Assembly: GCF_938018035.1 (NCBI RefSeq)
Contig: NZ_CALIJF010000371.1
Location: forward strand, 1 to 5,971
Reading direction: 5' to 3'
Length of the DNA: 5,971 bases
From: an uncultured Campylobacter sp.
GTDB lineage: Bacteria; Campylobacterota; Campylobacteria; Campylobacterales; Campylobacteraceae
Below the pieces are notes generated by a model. That model had not been told where the DNA came from and did no database searches. It was given only the letters and a program-made list of their open reading frames with translations. A program made the translations under genes and the position numbers. Below are positions 4,169 through 5,971 of this stretch, one piece after another (position 1 is the first letter of the stretch; every line of letters starts with the position of its first letter).

Positions 4169-5971
4169 ATCCTATACCTGCTCTTTCGTTAGGTGCTTTA
4201 TATTTTGGCTGCAATTCATAATGCATCAATGCCTCTTGAATTTCATATCTGCCTTTGCCCTCGGCTTGCATTTTCTCGCGAATTTCATCGACCTCTTTTT
4301 GGCGCACGGCACTGTCTGGATGCTCGATGATATTGCCTTTGGCGCCGTATCCGCGGAACGCAGGCGGCATCTCCATCTTCATAATATCAAGCGGCTCATA
4401 GGTCAAGGTAGGCATCGTATCGCCCTCCTTCCAGCTTGCAAGCGTTCGTTTTAGCCAGTTTAGATCGTCGCGTTTCGGATAATCCTCGCGGAAGTGCGCG
4501 CCGCGGCTTTCGGTGCGATCAAGCGCACCCTTGGCGATACAAAGCGCAAGCTTTAGCATCTTCGGCACGCGGTAAGCCTCCTCAAGCTCCGGGTTTCCGA
4601 AAAGCTCTTTATTGCTTACTTTGACGTCCAAGGACTGCTTGTAAAGCTCCTCAAGCTCTTTTACGGCTTTGGCTAATCCCTCGCCGGTGCGGAAGATTGC
4701 GCAGTGCTCCCACATCACGTCTTTCATCTTGTTTTTGATCTCGAATACGTTAAATTTACCCTCTTTTTCAAGCAGGCTTTTCATGTAGTTTTGCTCTTTA
4801 TCTACGAATTTTTGTATATCGTGCGTATTGATATCGACGTCGTGTCCTTGGCAATACTCAGCAAAATACTCGCCCACGATCATGCCCGCGACGACGGTTT
4901 CGGCGACGGAATTTCCGCCCAAGCGGTTAAAGCCGTGCATATCCCAGCACGCAGCCTCGCCGGCGCTGAATAGTCCCGCTAAAGTCGGACTCTCGCCCGT
5001 AGCTTTTGTTTTGATGCCGCCCATCGAGTAGTGCTGCATAGGAAGGATCGGAGCCCAGCCCTTGCCGCGCTTCCTGCCCTGCTCGTCGGTTATTACCTCG
5101 GTGTCGGCAGGATCGATGCCGTTGAAAATTTCGCAAATTTCTTGCACGTCGCGTAAATTTTTCTCGATATGCTCGCGTCCGAGGATCGATATGTCAAGCC
5201 AAACGTGCTCGCCGTAAGGGCTTTTGACGCCCTTGCCTTTTCTTATATGCTCCATTATGCGGCGGCTTACGACGTCGCGGCTAGCAAGTTCCTTTTTCTC
5301 AGGCTCATAATCCGGCATAAAGCGGTAGCCGTCCACATCGCGTAAAATTCCGCCGTCGCCGCGGCAACCCTCGGTAAGCAAAATTCCGCTCGGAACGATA
5401 GGGGTCGGGTGAAACTGCACCGCTTCCATATTTCCAAGCTGCGCGACGCCCGTCTCAAGCGCGATAGCTGCGCCGATGCCCTCGCAAACGACGGCGTTTG
5501 TGGTGTGTTTATAAACTCTGCCGTAGCCGCCTGTAGCGATCAACGTACCTTTTGATACGTATGCGCTAATTTCGCCGGTAACCAAATCGCGCACGATTGC
5601 GCCGTAACAGCGGTTGTTTGCATGAATTAATGCGATCGCTTCTTTTCTATCATGAATATCTACGTTATGCTTTAGCGCTTCGTTTGCAACGGCAAAAAGC
5701 ATCGTATGTCCCGTAGCGTCGGCGGTATAGCAGGTTCGCCATTTTTTCGTACCGCCGAAGTCGCGGCTGTGAATAAGTCCGTGAACCTCATCTTTTTCGG
5801 TGATCGTGGTTTTTTGAGCATTGATAATAGCGCTTCGCTCGCCTTTAGTAATCCTGGTCCAAGGAACGCCCCAGCCCGCAAGCTCGCGGATCGCCTTAGG
5901 CGCCGTTTGTGCAAACATCCTAGCGACATCTTGATCGCAGCCCCAGTCGCTTCCTTTTACGGTATCGGCAA
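4161..5971 (-). CDS. frdA: Fumarate reductase flavoprotein subunit FrdA (N-terminus beyond window)
   Basis: This is the catalytic subunit that reduces fumarate to succinate in anaerobic respiration. The frame stays open to the window edge: 17 conserved residues (D-T-V-K-G-S-D-W-G...) precede the Met at 5916-5918, so that Met is not the start. About 70 residues are missing, including the FAD-linked histidine (His43 in Wolinella) and the dinucleotide-binding glycines. Counting from the Met at 5918, H170 (Q-F-H-P-T), R214 (A-S-R-D-V) and H296 (Q-H-Y-S-M) correspond to Wolinella His257, Arg301 (the proton-transferring catalytic arginine) and His369. H-G-F-N-R-L-G-G-N-S (328-337) is the conserved flavin/substrate region. 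A charged insert of about 14 residues at 272-285 is absent from Wolinella as I recall it. The stop at 4161-4163 overlaps frdB. In this lineage the order is frdCAB, so frdC should lie to the right of the window. Confidence 0.97.
   Translation of the reverse strand, partial: ADTVKGSDWGCDQDVARMFAQTAPKAIRELAGWGVPWTRITKGERSAIINAQKTTITEKDEVHGLIHSRDFGGTKKWRTCYTADATGHTMLFAVANEALKHNVDIHDRKEAIALIHANNRCYGAIVRDLVTGEISAYVSKGTLIATGGYGRVYKHTTNAVVCEGIGAAIALETGVAQLGNMEAVQFHPTPIVPSGILLTEGCRGDGGILRDVDGYRFMPDYEPEKKELASRDVVSRRIMEHIRKGKGVKSPYGEHVWLDISILGREHIEKNLRDVQEICEIFNGIDPADTEVITDEQGRKRGKGWAPILPMQHYSMGGIKTKATGESPTLAGLFSAGEAACWDMHGFNRLGGNSVAETVVAGMIVGEYFAEYCQGHDVDINTHDIQKFVDKEQNYMKSLLEKEGKFNVFEIKNKMKDVMWEHCAIFRTGEGLAKAVKELEELYKQSLDVKVSNKELFGNPELEEAYRVPKMLKLALCIAKGALDRTESRGAHFREDYPKRDDLNWLKRTLASWKEGDTMPTLTYEPLDIMKMEMPPAFRGYGAKGNIIEHPDSAVRQKEVDEIREKMQAEGKGRYEIQEALMHYELQPKYKAPNERAGIGYE

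Noticed and set aside
4119..5136. Several short open frames overlapping frdA and frdB on both strands (62 to 111 codons)
   Set aside because: They are out-of-frame shadows of two highly conserved genes whose coding frames are certain, and their translations resemble no protein.
5267..5929. Two further - strand open frames (63 and 85 codons) inside frdA
   Set aside because: Same strand but wrong frame within FrdA; Arg/Ala-rich composition typical of frame-shifted GC-rich coding DNA.
3431..5971. Succinate dehydrogenase or methylmenaquinol:fumarate reductase (sdhAB/mfrAB) in place of frdAB
   Set aside because: FrdB cysteine positions, the FrdA active-site residues and the A-then-B order with overlap follow the Wolinella QFR numbering closely.
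1..5971. tRNA, rRNA, CRISPR array, insertion sequence or integrase
   Set aside because: No cloverleaf-like sequence, spaced repeats, transposase or recombinase frame was seen on either strand.

Overview
The window looks like chromosomal DNA from a Campylobacter-type epsilonproteobacterium. The evidence is a fumarate reductase pair (FrdA, FrdB) that follows the Wolinella/Campylobacter quinol:fumarate reductase residue by residue as I recall it, and AT-rich spacers full of AAATTT/AAATTTTA motifs. The frd genes and the left-edge gene are fairly GC-rich for this group (31 of 60 G+C by hand count at 4981-5040). This fits one of the oral, intermediate-GC Campylobacter species better than C. jejuni, but the species is an inference.

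Layout: (1) 3-173, + strand, the last 56 codons of an unrecognised gene cut by the window edge. (2) 174-379, an AT-rich leader. (3) 380-3165, a three-gene + strand cassette. It holds a 91-residue repeat protein of the 7(1) 'septoil' knot type (380-655), a 120-base spacer with stem-loops, a 603-residue KAP-family P-loop NTPase carrying a near-canonical EF-hand calcium loop (776-2587), and a 193-residue uncharacterised protein translationally coupled to it by an ATGA overlap (2584-3165). (4) 3166-3430, a non-coding AT-rich gap with a terminator-like hairpin, a cluster of TATAAT boxes and a strong 14-bp hairpin. (5) 3431-5971, - strand, frdB and the 5'-truncated frdA, overlapping by 8 bases and convergent with the cassette.

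frdA and frdB encode the flavin and iron-sulfur subunits of membrane-bound fumarate reductase, the terminal enzyme of fumarate respiration. The membrane cytochrome b gene frdC and the start of frdA should lie just beyond the right edge.

The cassette is the interesting part. It is more AT-rich than its flanks (gene 3 is 17 of 60 G+C at 2761-2820), sits between two housekeeping-like blocks, and combines a tiny predicted knotted beta protein, a STAND/KAP-like NTPase switch with a possible calcium sensor, and a small helical protein. KAP NTPases occur in known phage-exclusion modules (F-plasmid PifA, QatA of QatABCD), so an anti-phage or other conflict role is a reasonable hypothesis. Nothing in the sequence identifies an effector activity, and no described system is matched with certainty.
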